Shown here one piece after another: positions 1 to 8,651 of a stretch of DNA of 64,000 bases; position 1 is the first letter of the stretch, and every line of letters begins with the position of its first letter. Origin of the DNA: DATLGB01 sp964242305 (GTDB lineage Bacteria > Actinomycetota > Thermoleophilia > Solirubrobacterales > Solirubrobacteraceae); the NCBI GenBank assembly GCA_964242305.1, contig CAXTBB010000010.1:1-64000 (forward strand). Reading direction: 5' to 3'. Below the pieces are notes generated by a model, which ran no database searches, had not been told where the DNA came from, and was given only the letters and a program-made list of their open reading frames with translations. The position numbers and the translations under genes are program-made.

Positions 1-762
1 CCCCGCGAAGCCCTTCTTGACGTCGATCTCCGGCGAGCCGAGCAGGTCCTCCTTCGGGACACGACAGTCCTCGAGGCGGAAGGCCGCGGTGTCCGACGCC
101 CGGATCCCGAGCTTGTGCTCGAGGCGATCGAGCTTGAGACCCGGGTTGTCGCGACCGACGACGAACGACTTGATCGCAGGCCGGCCGACGGAGCGGTCGA
201 GCGTCGCCCAGACGACGACGAGGTCGGCGCGCTCGCCGGAGGTGACGTAGATCTTCTCGCCGTTGAGGACGTACTCGTCGCCGTCGAGCGTCGCGGTGGT
301 GCGGATGGCGGCCGAGTCCGAGCCCGCCTCGGGCTCCGTGATCGCCATCGCGGCCCACTTGCCGCCGTAGGACTCCAGCTGGACCTCGTTGGCGACCGCG
401 GCGATCGCCGAGTTGCCCAGGCCCTGGCCGGGCATCGAGAGCAGCAGGCCGACGTCGCCCCAGCACAGCTCCATGATCGAGAGCGCGGAGGCGAGGTTGC
501 CGCCGTTCTTGGTCCCCTCGACGTGGCCGTTGGTGGACCCGTTGGACTCCGGGGAGCGCCCGGCCGCGGCGCCGGCGCCGCTGGTGGCGCCGCCCTCGTC
601 CATGCCCTTGATCATGGCCGCGAGCATGTCCAGCTCCTTCGGGTACGCGTGCTCCTCGCGGTCGTACTTGCGCGACACGGGCCGGAACACGTGCACCGCC
701 ACCTGGTGCGTCTGCTCGACCAGCGGCAGGAACTTCTTGGGGACTTCGAGGTTGATGCTCAT
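1..762 (-). CDS. acyl-CoA dehydrogenase, 3' part beyond the window edge
   Basis: Probable FAD-dependent acyl-CoA dehydrogenase, oxidising an acyl-CoA to its trans-2-enoyl-CoA. The reading frame starts at ATG 762 with MSINLEVPKKFLPLVEQ and stays open to base 1, so about 254 N-terminal residues are present and the C-terminus is missing. Family marks are the MAITEPEAGSDSAA segment, which lines the flavin/substrate site in the middle beta domain, and LNGEKIYVTSGERAD directly after it. An unusual Gly/Ser/Ala-rich linker (around GGATSGAGAAAGRSPESNG) sits near residues 57-75. The ATG overlaps the stop of the upstream dehydrogenase by 4 nt (ATGA), so the two are probably translationally coupled and may form a hetero-oligomer. 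The substrate cannot be read from the sequence. Confidence 0.85.
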   Translation of the reverse strand, partial: MSINLEVPKKFLPLVEQTHQVAVHVFRPVSRKYDREEHAYPKELDMLAAMIKGMDEGGATSGAGAAAGRSPESNGSTNGHVEGTKNGGNLASALSIMELCWGDVGLLLSMPGQGLGNSAIAAVANEVQLESYGGKWAAMAITEPEAGSDSAAIRTTATLDGDEYVLNGEKIYVTSGERADLVVVWATLDRSVGRPAIKSFVVGRDNPGLKLDRLEHKLGIRASDTAAFRLEDCRVPKEDLLGSPEIDVKKGFAG

Positions 763-2060
763 ACGAGGAGTGCCCCTTCCATGATCCCGGCGGAGCGCAG
801 GTCGCGGTACCAGCGCTCGACGGGGTATTCCTTGACGTAGCCGTGGCCGCCCAGCAGCTGGACGCCCTTGGAGCCGATGTCCGTGCCCTTGACCGCGCAG
901 AGCCGGCGGGCGACGGCGGCGGGATGCGCGAAGTCCTTGCCGGCGTCGGCCAGGGCCGCGGCACGCCAGGTGGCCAGCCGCATGCCCTCGAGCTCGATCG
1001 CGATGTCGGAGACCGTGAAGGCGACCGCCTGGCGGTGGCTGATCGGCTCGCCGAACGCCTTGCGCTCGTTGACGTAGGGGACGACGTGGTCGAGGACCGC
1101 CTGCGCGGTGCCGACGGAGACGGCGCACCAGGCCAGCCGCGCGCGGTGCACCGCCTCGGCGTAGACCGCGGGGTCGCCGCCGCCGAGCAGCGCCATCCCG
1201 GGGACCTCGACGCCTTCCAGCCCGAGCGTCGCCGTCGCGGCGGCGCGCAGGCCCATGGCCGGCTCGGCCGTCACGGACAGGCCGGGGGTCTTCGACTCGA
1301 CGACGAACAGCGCGGGGCCCTTGCCCTCGAGCTGGGCGGCGACGAGGAACAGCTCGGCCTTGGCGGCGCCGGGCACGAGCGCCTTGGCGCCGTCGAGGAC
1401 GTAGCCGCCGTCCTTGGCCCGCGCCGTGGTCTGCAGGCTGAACGGGTCGAACAGCGCGCGCGACTCCTGCAGCGCGAAGGCGGCGCCGGGGACGTCCTCG
1501 GAGACGAACGGCGGCAGGTAGGTGGACTGCTGGTCGGCGTCGCCCCACAGCGCCAGCGCGGCGGCCACTCCAGCGGGGGCGAGGATCGCGGTGGCCAGGC
1601 CGGCGTCGCCGCTGGCGAGCGCCTCGGCCACCAGCAGCGTGGTGATGGCGGAGCGCTCCGTGACGGCGCCGCCGAGATCCTCGGGCACGCCGAGCATGGT
1701 CAGCCCGAGCTCGGCGGCCTGGGCGATCAGCGCCTCCGGCGCCTCGCAGGCGGCGTCGGCGGCCTGCGCGACCGGCCGCAGCTCACCCTGGCCGAACTCC
1801 TTGAAGGTGTCGCGCAGCATCTGCTGCTCGTCGTCGGGCGTGAGGTCGAAGACCCCGCGCGGCGACACCGGCTTCAGGCGCACGGGGCGCCCGAGCTGCG
1901 TCACCGCGGAGAAGGTGCGCCCGGCGCGGGCGCCGACCTTGGATCCGTCGCGCGTCGCCCGGTAGACGATCTTCTGCGCGGGACCCCGGAGGGCATCCAC
2001 CCGCGCCAGTTGGTTGAGGGCCCCCAAGGCCAGGCCCATGCTGCGTTCCGCCACACTCAT
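759..2060 (-). CDS. acyl-CoA dehydrogenase family protein
   Basis: A 433-residue acyl-CoA dehydrogenase-like flavoprotein. It begins with MSVAERSMGLALGALNQLAR, and the dehydrogenase fold starts around residue 65 (LTPDDEQQMLRDTFKEFGQ). The C-terminal helical domain ends with the typical LGGHGYVKEYPVERWYRDLR motif, which contacts FAD. The N-terminal extension of about 60 residues is longer than usual. Start: ATG 2060 lies 7 nt after a TAAGAT hexamer on the same strand (2073-2068), matching the leaderless geometry seen elsewhere here; ATG 2069 lies inside that hexamer and is less likely. The stop overlaps the next dehydrogenase start by 4 nt. The middle domain is more divergent than in the partner, so a non-catalytic or regulatory partner role is possible. 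Confidence 0.85.
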   Translation of the reverse strand: MSVAERSMGLALGALNQLARVDALRGPAQKIVYRATRDGSKVGARAGRTFSAVTQLGRPVRLKPVSPRGVFDLTPDDEQQMLRDTFKEFGQGELRPVAQAADAACEAPEALIAQAAELGLTMLGVPEDLGGAVTERSAITTLLVAEALASGDAGLATAILAPAGVAAALALWGDADQQSTYLPPFVSEDVPGAAFALQESRALFDPFSLQTTARAKDGGYVLDGAKALVPGAAKAELFLVAAQLEGKGPALFVVESKTPGLSVTAEPAMGLRAAATATLGLEGVEVPGMALLGGGDPAVYAEAVHRARLAWCAVSVGTAQAVLDHVVPYVNERKAFGEPISHRQAVAFTVSDIAIELEGMRLATWRAAALADAGKDFAHPAAVARRLCAVKGTDIGSKGVQLLGGHGYVKEYPVERWYRDLRSAGIMEGALLV

Positions 2061-2067
2061 GGAGGAC

Positions 2068-2073
2068 ATCTTA
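2068..2073 (-). promoter_or_regulatory. TAAGAT -10 hexamer, leaderless promoter of acyl-CoA dehydrogenase operon
   Basis: On the minus strand TAAGAT ends 7 nt before ATG 2060, so transcription would begin at or next to the start codon. Seen directly; promoter activity is inferred. Confidence 0.5.
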
Positions 2074-2094
2074 CTCGCCGGTAGGTTCCGCTGA

Positions 2095-2104
2095 ACCGTA
2101 GCCT
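2095..2104 (+). promoter_or_regulatory. ACCGTAGCCT decamer with -10 hexamer TAGCCT before the SDR
   Basis: TAGCCT (2099-2104) lies 8 nt before ATG 2113. The same decamer recurs at 17732 and, with one change, at 10260, in each case at a gene start. The minus strand of the decamer reads TACGGT, a second TAnnnT, but the gene on that side starts too far away (2060) to use it as a leaderless promoter. Confidence 0.5.
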
Positions 2105-2112
2105 TCCCGGCC

Positions 2113-2880
2113 ATGCGAACCGCCATCGTCACGGGAGCCAGCAGCGGCATCGGCGAGGAGACCGCCCGCCGCCTCAGCCGGGAGGGGTACACGGTCATGG
2201 TCGTGGCCCGGCGCGCCGACCGGCTCGAAGCGCTGGCCACGGAGATCGGCGGCATGGCGATCGCGGTCGACCTGCTCGACGACGACGCACCCGCGAAGCT
2301 GCGCGCCCACATGGAGGACGAGCACGGCGGCCGCCTCGACCTGCTCGTCAACAACGCCGGCGCGGCCTGGCGGTCGACCTTCGCCGACGGCGGCTGGGAG
2401 AACGTCCGCCGCCACATGGCGCTCAACTTCGACGCGCAGGTCCGCGTCACCGAGGCGCTGCTGCCGCTCCTGCGCGCGTCCGCCCCGAGCGCGATCGTCA
2501 ACGTCGCCTCCACCGCCGGCCGGGTCGGCCGCAAGGGCTCGGGCGCCTACTCCGCGAGCAAGTTCGCGCTGATCGGCTTCAGCGAGTCGCTCCACCTGGA
2601 GGAGGCCGAGAGCGGCGTCCACGTCGGCACCGTCCTGCCCGGCTTCGTGGCCACGGAGGGCTTCCCCCAGAAGGAGCTCGTCGACAACCCGCGCACCCGC
2701 TGGGCCGTCTCCACGCCCGCCAAGGTCGCCGACGCGATCGTCGACTGCGCCAACGGCAAGGCCCAGCGCTACGTGCCGCGCGCCTACGCGCTCGTGCCGG
2801 TCATCAACTCCACACTCGGCGGGCTGATCCGCCGCGCCGGCCGCGGGGGCGGCTTCACGCCGGCGACGACGGCGAAGTGA
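2113..2880 (+). CDS. SDR family NAD(P)-dependent oxidoreductase
   Basis: Classical short-chain dehydrogenase/reductase of 255 residues, cytosolic, Rossmann fold. Visible motifs: cofactor loop TGASSGIG (7-14), NNAG (80-83), catalytic Ser133, Tyr146 and Lys150 (YSASK). Arg33/Arg34 after the second strand (VVARRADRL) favour NADP(H). Substrate unknown; SDRs beside acyl-CoA dehydrogenases often act in lipid or ketone metabolism, but that is context only. ATG 2113 lies 8 nt after TAGCCT, consistent with a leaderless mRNA. Its last 26 bp overlap the end of the convergent permease gene. Confidence 0.9.
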   Translation: MRTAIVTGASSGIGEETARRLSREGYTVMVVARRADRLEALATEIGGMAIAVDLLDDDAPAKLRAHMEDEHGGRLDLLVNNAGAAWRSTFADGGWENVRRHMALNFDAQVRVTEALLPLLRASAPSAIVNVASTAGRVGRKGSGAYSASKFALIGFSESLHLEEAESGVHVGTVLPGFVATEGFPQKELVDNPRTRWAVSTPAKVADAIVDCANGKAQRYVPRAYALVPVINSTLGGLIRRAGRGGGFTPATTAK

Positions 2881-3661
2881 GGCGCCGGCCGCGCTGCACG
2901 AGCACGTTGAGCGCCATCAGCACGAGCACCGCCAGCAGCAGCATCGTGGCGAGCACGTTGACTTCGGGCGGGACGCCCTGGCGGGTGGCGCCGAAGATGA
3001 ACAGCGGGAAGGTCTGCGTCTGGCCCGCGTTGAAGCTCGTCACCACGTAGTCGTCGATCGACAGCGCCGCGGCCAGCACGGCGGCGGAGAGCACGCCGGG
3101 CAGGATCATCGGCAGCGTCACGCGCACGAACGTCGTCCACGTCCCCGCGCCGAGGTCCTGCGCGGCCTCCTCGATGTGCGGGTCCATGCCCTCCAGGCGC
3201 GCCTTCACCGTCACCACCACGTAGGAGACGCAGAACATCACGTGGGCGATGACGATGGTGACGAAGCCCGTGTTGATGCCGATGACCAGGAACAGCGCGA
3301 GCAGGGAGGCGCCCAGCACGACCTCGGGCGTCGCCATCGGCAGGAAGACGAGGAAGTCGGCGGCGCCGCGCCCGCGGAAGCGGTAGCGGACCAGCGCGAT
3401 GGCCAGCAGCGTCCCCAGGAACACCGCGATGGCGGTCGACAGCGCCGCGATCTCCAGCGACTTGGTCAGGGCCTTGGCCAGGTCGGGGTCCTTGAAGGGG
3501 TGCGCCCAGTGCGTGAGCGTGAAGCCCTGCCAGGTGAAGTTGAAGCGGCCCTTGTTGTCGTTGAACGAGAACAGGACGACGATGAAGACCGGGATGAAGA
3601 GGAACAGCAGCGCCAGCGCGGACCAGATCCCCAGCAAGACGTTGCGCGGCGCCAGCCTCAT
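2855..3661 (-). CDS. potC: polyamine-type ABC transporter permease (PotC-like)
   Basis: Inner-membrane permease of 268 residues, the second membrane subunit of a spermidine/putrescine-type importer. An N-terminal TM helix (LLGIWSALALLFLFIPVFIV) is followed by about five more. The EAA loop that contacts the ATPase is EEAAQDLGAGTWTTFVRVTL, around residues 160-180. The motif SIDDYVVTSF is typical of PotC/PotI proteins. The start overlaps the stop of potB by 4 nt (ATGA, 3658-3661). It is the last gene of the four-gene operon and its 3' end overlaps the convergent SDR by 26 bp. The substrate may be another amine: PotABCD paralogues also carry different ligands. Confidence 0.9.
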   Translation of the reverse strand: MRLAPRNVLLGIWSALALLFLFIPVFIVVLFSFNDNKGRFNFTWQGFTLTHWAHPFKDPDLAKALTKSLEIAALSTAIAVFLGTLLAIALVRYRFRGRGAADFLVFLPMATPEVVLGASLLALFLVIGINTGFVTIVIAHVMFCVSYVVVTVKARLEGMDPHIEEAAQDLGAGTWTTFVRVTLPMILPGVLSAAVLAAALSIDDYVVTSFNAGQTQTFPLFIFGATRQGVPPEVNVLATMLLLAVLVLMALNVLVQRGRRLTSPSSPA

Positions 3662-4509
3662 CCCGCCACCTCCGTCAGGTTCTTGGTCCCCAGGATGCGC
3701 CCGTAGACCGCGATCCCGATCAGGATCAGCGTCATCAGGATGAAGGAGAGCGCCGCGGCGGTCGGGTAGTCGAGCACGTTGAGGTACTTGGACTGCACGA
3801 CGTTGCCGATCATGTACTGGCGCGGCGTGCCCAGCAGCGCGGCGTTGATGAAGTCGCCGGTGGCGGGGATGAAGCACAGCAGCGAGCCGGCGAAGATGCC
3901 CGGCACGGCCAGCGGCAGCGTCACCTTGCGGAAGGCGGTCCAGCGCGAGCAGTACAGGTCGGTGGCCGCCTCGACCAGCCGCCGGTCGAGCTTGTCCAGC
4001 GCCACGTAGAGCGGCAGCACCATGAAGGGCAGGAAGTTGTAGGCGATGCCGGAGATGACGGCGGTGCGCGTGGCCAGCAGGCGGCCGCCGTCGCTGACCA
4101 GCCCGACGTCCTTCAGGCGGTCCACGACCCAGCCGTTGTCGCTGAGGATGAGCTGCCAGGAGACCGTCCGCAGCACGTAGCTGGTGAAGAACGGCAGCAC
4201 CACCAGCAGCAGCATGAAGTTCTTGAGCCGCCCGGCTTTGAACGCGATGAAGTACGCGAGCGGGAAGGCGATCACGAGGTCGACCAGCGTGGCCACGCCG
4301 GCGTAGCCGAACGAGCGCAGGAACTGGGTGTCGTAGTCCTTGATCGCGTCCGTGTAGACGTGGAAGGACCAGGTCAAGGAGTAGCCCGCCTCGGGGTCCC
4401 CGCTCATGACGGACACGCCGCCCTGGTTGATGAGCGGGATGACGAAGAAGATCAGCAGCCACAGCAGACCGGGCCCGGCGAACAGCCAGGGGGTCGCACG
4501 GCGGCTCAC
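3658..4509 (-). CDS. potB: polyamine-type ABC transporter permease (PotB-like)
   Basis: First permease subunit, 283 residues, about six TM helices. The N-terminal TM is LLWLLIFFVIPLI. The EAA loop is VEAATDLYCSRWTAFRKVTL, around residues 180-199, for docking the PotA-like ATPase. The segment SYVLRTVSWQLILSDNGWV is typical of PotB. The gene overlaps the binding-protein gene by 4 nt upstream (ATG 4509, stop from 4506) and potC by 4 nt downstream, so the three are translationally linked and likely made in equal amounts. Confidence 0.9.
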   Translation of the reverse strand: MSRRATPWLFAGPGLLWLLIFFVIPLINQGGVSVMSGDPEAGYSLTWSFHVYTDAIKDYDTQFLRSFGYAGVATLVDLVIAFPLAYFIAFKAGRLKNFMLLLVVLPFFTSYVLRTVSWQLILSDNGWVVDRLKDVGLVSDGGRLLATRTAVISGIAYNFLPFMVLPLYVALDKLDRRLVEAATDLYCSRWTAFRKVTLPLAVPGIFAGSLLCFIPATGDFINAALLGTPRQYMIGNVVQSKYLNVLDYPTAAALSFILMTLILIGIAVYGRILGTKNLTEVAG

Positions 4510-5636
4510 GCGCCGGTCACCTTCGCCATCGCCTCGACGACCGTGGCCTCCTGGCGGGTGGAGAAGGTCGGGTAGTTGTGCAGCTTCGCGCGGACCGAGT
4601 CGGGCGGGAAGATGAGCTCGTTGCCGGCTATTTCAGGGTCCGACTGCTCGAGGATCTCGCGCACGCCCTCGACCGGCGAGAGGTAGTTCACGTAGGCGCA
4701 GATCTTGGCCGCGATGTCGGGCTCGTAGACGAAGTTCATCATCGTCTCGGCGGCGTAGGGATGCTGGACCTTGAGCGGCAGCATCATGTTGTCCGTGAAG
4801 AGCATCGCGCCCTCCTCGGGGTACGCGAAGCGCAGGTTCGGGTTGTCGGACTGCAACTGCACGAGGTCGCCGCTGTAGGCCAGCGCGATGGCGATGTTGC
4901 CCTTGGTCAGGTCCGTCGTGTAGTCGTTGCCGGTGAAGCGGCGGAACTGGCCGGCGTCGTTGGCCTTCTTGATCTTCTCGATCGCCGAGAGCTGGTCGTC
5001 GACCGTCGCCTTCGTCGGGTCCTTGCCCATCCCCAGCAGGACGGTCCCGGCGCTGTCGTACTGCTCGGAGAGCATCGTCACGCGGCCCTTGTACTTGGGG
5101 TCGAAGAGCGCGGCGATGGACTTCAGCTCGCCGCCCGTCTGCCGGATGTCGTAGCCGAGGCCGATGGCGCCGCTCTGCCACGGGAGCGAGAACTGGCGCT
5201 TGGGGTCATAGGGGACCGAGCGCAGGTTGGTGACGAGGTTCTTCGCGTTGGGGACGTTCTTGTAATCGATCGGCGTGACGTAGCCCGACCGCACCCACTT
5301 CGCGGTCATGTAGTCGGTCAGCGTGACGATGTCGCGCCCGATCGGCCGCGCGCGCTGGAGCTGCTGGCGGACCTTCCCGAAGAACTCGGAGTTGTCGTTG
5401 ATCTCCTCGACGTACTTGACGTGGCCGCCGTAGCGCTTGTCGAAGGTCTTCAGCACCGACTTGTCGATGTACAGCGGCCAGTTGGAGAACGTCCAGTCGC
5501 CGATCGGCACCTTCGCGTGGTGGACGCCGGCCGCCTCCTTCTGCAGCGAGGCGAGTGTCTTGGACGCCGTTCCCTCGATCCCGCAGCCGCTCAGCAGCGC
5601 GGCTAGGGACGTGCCGACGAACCCGCGTCTATTCAC
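4506..5636 (-). CDS. potD: polyamine-type ABC transporter substrate-binding lipoprotein (PotD-like)
   Basis: Extracytoplasmic solute-binding protein of 376 residues. The N-terminus MNRRGFVGTSLAALLSGC combines a twin-arginine-like start, a hydrophobic stretch and a lipobox ending at Cys18, so it should be a lipid-anchored receptor. The mature part resembles family 1 spermidine/putrescine-binding proteins, with TFSNWPLYIDKSVLKTF near the front and YTTDLTKGNIAIALAYSGD in the middle. It overlaps potA by 8 nt and potB by 4 nt. Ligand specificity (spermidine, putrescine or another amine) is not determined. Confidence 0.88.
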   Translation of the reverse strand: MNRRGFVGTSLAALLSGCGIEGTASKTLASLQKEAAGVHHAKVPIGDWTFSNWPLYIDKSVLKTFDKRYGGHVKYVEEINDNSEFFGKVRQQLQRARPIGRDIVTLTDYMTAKWVRSGYVTPIDYKNVPNAKNLVTNLRSVPYDPKRQFSLPWQSGAIGLGYDIRQTGGELKSIAALFDPKYKGRVTMLSEQYDSAGTVLLGMGKDPTKATVDDQLSAIEKIKKANDAGQFRRFTGNDYTTDLTKGNIAIALAYSGDLVQLQSDNPNLRFAYPEEGAMLFTDNMMLPLKVQHPYAAETMMNFVYEPDIAAKICAYVNYLSPVEGVREILEQSDPEIAGNELIFPPDSVRAKLHNYPTFSTRQEATVVEAMAKVTGA

Positions 5637-6720
5637 GCCCCACCACGAACGTGTGGCGGACGTCCCAACTCAGCGCGACCTCTTCGCCGGCCGCGAACTG
5701 CGCGCGGGAGGCGCCGTCGTCGTTCTGGCAGATGACGGTCAGCTCCTCGCCGCCGCGGGAGCGCACGACGTACTGGACGACCGTGCCCAGGAACGAGGAC
5801 AGCTCGACGCGCCCGTGCAGGACGTTGGCGCCGTCGCGCGGCGCGCCGCCGATCCAGATCTTCTCCGGCCGCACCCCGACGCGGACCGCGTCGCTGGTCA
5901 GTCCCGCCCGCCCGATGCGCTCCTTGGGGACGTGCAGCGTGGCGCCGTCGTGCGTCTGCACGGCGCCGTCTCCGTTGAGCTTGGCGTCGATCAGGTTCGA
6001 CGTGCCCAGGAAGTTGGCCACGAACGCGGTCTTCGGCGCCTCGTAGAGCTCCTCGGCGGTGCCCGCCTGCTCGATGCGCCCGCCGTTCATCACGGCGATG
6101 GTGTCGGCCATGCTCATGGCCTCCTCCTGGTCGTGCGTGACGTGGATGAAGGTGATGCCGACGTCCTGCTGGATCTTCTTGAGCTCGACCTGGAGCTGCC
6201 GTCTGAGCCGCAGGTCCAGCGCACCGAGCGGCTCGTCGAGGAGCAGCGCGCGGGGGCGGTTGACGAGCGCGCGCGCGAGGGCGACGCGCTGCTGCTGGCC
6301 GCCGGAGAGCTGGGTCGGCCGGCGCGCGGCGAAGGAGGCCATCTGCACCGTCTCCAGCGCCTCGGTGACGCGCCGGTCGACCTCGGCCTTGTCGACCTTG
6401 CGCCGCTGCAGGCCGAAGGCGACGTTCTTGGCCACCGTCAGGTGCGGGAACAGCGCGTAGGACTGGAAGACCGTGTTGACGTCGCGCTTGTGCGGCGGCC
6501 GGTCGGTGACGTCCTCGTCGCCGAGGAAGACGCGCCCCGCCGTCGGCAGCTCGAAGCCGCCGATCATGCGCAGCGTCGTCGTCTTGCCGCAGCCGGAGGG
6601 ACCGAGCAGCGCGTAGAAGCGGCCGCGGCCGATCTCGAGGTCCAGATCCTCGATGACCGTGGTCGCGCCGAAGCGCTTGGTCACGCCCTCGAGGCGGATG
6701 TCGGGGTCGACGTCGCTCAG
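5629..6720 (-). CDS. potA: polyamine-type ABC transporter ATP-binding protein (PotA-like), probable CTG start
   Basis: ATPase of the importer. Counting from GTG 6684: Walker A GPSGCGKT 28-35, signature LSGGQ 126-130, Walker B LLLDEP 147-152, H-loop in THDQEEAM, then a C-terminal TOBE-like regulatory domain. GTG 6684 (MTKRFG) would cut off the first beta strand that every member has. The frame is open upstream to CTG 6720, which adds LSDVDPDIRLEG and restores that strand. CTG 6720 lies exactly 6 nt after TAGGTT (6732-6727), the same spacing as other leaderless starts here. I therefore prefer CTG (363 residues); GTG 6684 is the fallback. First gene of the operon, overlapping potD by 8 nt. Confidence 0.88.
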   Translation of the reverse strand: MSDVDPDIRLEGVTKRFGATTVIEDLDLEIGRGRFYALLGPSGCGKTTTLRMIGGFELPTAGRVFLGDEDVTDRPPHKRDVNTVFQSYALFPHLTVAKNVAFGLQRRKVDKAEVDRRVTEALETVQMASFAARRPTQLSGGQQQRVALARALVNRPRALLLDEPLGALDLRLRRQLQVELKKIQQDVGITFIHVTHDQEEAMSMADTIAVMNGGRIEQAGTAEELYEAPKTAFVANFLGTSNLIDAKLNGDGAVQTHDGATLHVPKERIGRAGLTSDAVRVGVRPEKIWIGGAPRDGANVLHGRVELSSFLGTVVQYVVRSRGGEELTVICQNDDGASRAQFAAGEEVALSWDVRHTFVVGRE

Positions 6721-6726
6721 GCCGCG

Positions 6727-6732
6727 AACCTA
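6727..6732 (-). promoter_or_regulatory. TAGGTT -10 hexamer, leaderless promoter of potABCD-type operon
   Basis: Reads TAGGTT on the minus strand, 6 nt before CTG 6720. With one more base (ATAGGTT) it is the mirror of the hexamer at 6778-6784 serving the divergent permease. Confidence 0.5.
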
Positions 6733-6778
6733 TCGCACTTTCATCCATTTGGACATGGACATTCGCCACGCTGGCCCA

Positions 6779-6784
6779 TAGGTT
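6779..6784 (+). promoter_or_regulatory. TAGGTT -10 hexamer, leaderless promoter of the APC permease
   Basis: TAGGTT ends 8 nt before ATG 6793. The 44 nt between the two divergent ATAGGTT boxes carry a direct repeat TGGACATGGACA (6750-6761), a possible binding site for a shared regulator of both transport units. Confidence 0.5.
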
Positions 6785-6792
6785 CCCGCTCC

Positions 6793-8280
6793 ATGGCGCT
6801 CACCGCGGAGGAACCGACCCTCAAGACCGGAGCGCTCGGATTCGTCTCGAGCCTCGTCATCGGGGTCGCGTCCACCGCGCCCGGCTATTCGCTGGCGGCG
6901 TCGCTGGGTCTCGTCGTCGGCGTGACCGGCGTCGGCCTGCAGGCGCCGGCGACACTGCTGCTGGCGTTCATCCCGATGCTCCTGATCGCGTCGGCCTACT
7001 ACTACATGAACCGCGCCGACCCGGACTGCGGCACGACGTTCTCCTGGGTGTCGAAGGCGATGGGGCCCTACGCGGGCTGGCTGGGCGGCTGGGCGATCAT
7101 CGTCGCCGACGTCATCGTGATGGCCAACCTCGCGCAGATCGCCGGCCTGTACTCCTTCAAGCTGTTCGGCTGGACGGCCGCCGCGGACTCGACCTTCGCG
7201 GTGACGCTGGTCGGCGTCGTCTGGATCGCGATCATGACCGCGATCTGCGTGATCGGCATCGAGCTGTCCGCCCGCACGCAGGTCGGCCTGCTCGGCGCCG
7301 AGGTGCTGACCCTGGCCGCGTTCGCCATCGTCGCGCTGGTCAAGGTGGCGGCGGGGACCGCCGGGCCCCAGGCCATCGACCCGAGCCTGTCCTGGATCAA
7401 CCCGTTCGACATCTCCAGCATCGACGCGCTGATCTCCGGCGTGCTCATATCCGTGTTCATCTACTGGGGCTGGGACTCGACGGTGACCGTCAACGAGGAG
7501 TCGGCGGACTCCAACGAGGGGCCGGGCAAGGCGGCGCTGATGGCGACGGTGATGCTGCTGGCGATCTACATCGTCGTCTCGGTGGCCGCGCAGGCCTACG
7601 GCGGCCCGGAGCAGCTCATCAAGAACGCCGACGACGTGCTCTCCGTCCTCGGCAAGGAGGTGTTCGGCTCGCCGCTGGACAAGATCCTCATCATCGCCGT
7701 GCTCACCTCGGCGGCGGCGTCGACGCAGACGACCATCCTCCCGACCGCGCGCACGTCGCTGTCGATGGCCCGCGTGGGAGCCGCGCCGGCGAAGTTCCGG
7801 CGCATCCACCCGCGCTACCAGACCCCCGATTACTCGACGGTGTTCATGGGGGTCGCATCCATCGTCTGGTACGTCGGGCTGACCATCATCAGCGAGAACA
7901 TCCTGTTCGACTCGATCGCCGCGCTCGGCCTGATGATCGCCTTCTACTACGGGCTGACCGGGTTCGCCTGCGTCGTCTACTACCGGCACCTGATCACCCG
8001 CAACGTCAAGTCGTTCCTGCTGATCGGCGTCGGGCCGACGCTGGGCGGCATCATGCTGCTCGGGCTCTTCTTCAAGTCCTGTTACGACCTCTCCAAGCCG
8101 GCGAACTCGGAGTCGGGCGACTCGTGGCTCGGCCTCGGCCCGCCGCTGGTGATCGGGATCGGCTCACTGCTGTTCGGCGCCCTGCTGATGCTGATCTGGC
8201 GCCACGGCAACCCGGCCTTCTTCCGGCGCAGACCGGAGACCGCCGACCCCGCGCTGCTGGAGCCGGCGCCCGCGTCATGA
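6793..8280 (+). CDS. APC family amino acid/polyamine permease
   Basis: Integral membrane transporter of 495 residues with about 12 TM helices, of the amino acid-polyamine-organocation superfamily. The first helix region has the glycine-rich VIGVASTAPGYSLAASLG signature where APC proteins bind the substrate amino/carboxyl group; the WGWDSTVTVNEES stretch lies between later helices. It is divergent from the polyamine ABC importer, and its stop overlaps the UspA start by 4 nt (ATGA, 8277-8280). The context fits amino acid or amine uptake/exchange; the substrate is not determined. Leaderless-type promoter TAGGTT 8 nt before ATG 6793. Confidence 0.88.
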   Translation: MALTAEEPTLKTGALGFVSSLVIGVASTAPGYSLAASLGLVVGVTGVGLQAPATLLLAFIPMLLIASAYYYMNRADPDCGTTFSWVSKAMGPYAGWLGGWAIIVADVIVMANLAQIAGLYSFKLFGWTAAADSTFAVTLVGVVWIAIMTAICVIGIELSARTQVGLLGAEVLTLAAFAIVALVKVAAGTAGPQAIDPSLSWINPFDISSIDALISGVLISVFIYWGWDSTVTVNEESADSNEGPGKAALMATVMLLAIYIVVSVAAQAYGGPEQLIKNADDVLSVLGKEVFGSPLDKILIIAVLTSAAASTQTTILPTARTSLSMARVGAAPAKFRRIHPRYQTPDYSTVFMGVASIVWYVGLTIISENILFDSIAALGLMIAFYYGLTGFACVVYYRHLITRNVKSFLLIGVGPTLGGIMLLGLFFKSCYDLSKPANSESGDSWLGLGPPLVIGIGSLLFGALLMLIWRHGNPAFFRRRPETADPALLEPAPAS

Positions 8281-8651
8281 GCGCGCCCCTGCTGGTCGGC
8301 TACGACGGGCTCGAGGGCGGCGACGCCGCGCTCACGGAGGCGCTGCGGCTGGCGCCCGTGCTGGGCTGCGAGCTCGTCCTGGCCTACGCGGTGCGCGTGA
8401 ACCCGATGGGCGGCGAGGTGCTCGACTTCGCCACGGCGCTCGAGGAGCAGGCCCGCGCGGTCCTGGACCGCGGCATGGCGCGCGCCGGCGAGGCCGGCGT
8501 CCCCGCCCGGGCCGAGATCGCCCGCGGCCGCGTCCGCGACGCCCTCTCCGAGCTTGCCACCGCCGTCGGCGCGCAGATGATCGTCGTCGGCCCCACCCCG
8601 CACCGCCTCATCTCCGTCTCGCCCGTCCCGGTCCTCTCCGTCCCAACCTAA
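8277..8651 (+). CDS. universal stress protein (UspA) domain protein
   Basis: Single UspA domain of 124 residues, starting MSAPLLVGYDGLEGGDAAL; the nucleotide-binding fold ends with AQMIVVGPTPHRLISVSPVPVL. It is slightly short, and the usual GSxxxS/T ATP-binding loop is changed to GPTPHRLI, so ATP binding is doubtful. Usp domains often partner APC transporters, in line with the 4-nt overlap with the permease. Its stop codon TAA (8649-8651) is the first triplet of the palindromic repeat, and its last three residues VPT are encoded by the repeat's leader. The same VPT-stop ending occurs at the other repeat copy (16300). Confidence 0.85.
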   Translation: MSAPLLVGYDGLEGGDAALTEALRLAPVLGCELVLAYAVRVNPMGGEVLDFATALEEQARAVLDRGMARAGEAGVPARAEIARGRVRDALSELATAVGAQMIVVGPTPHRLISVSPVPVLSVPT

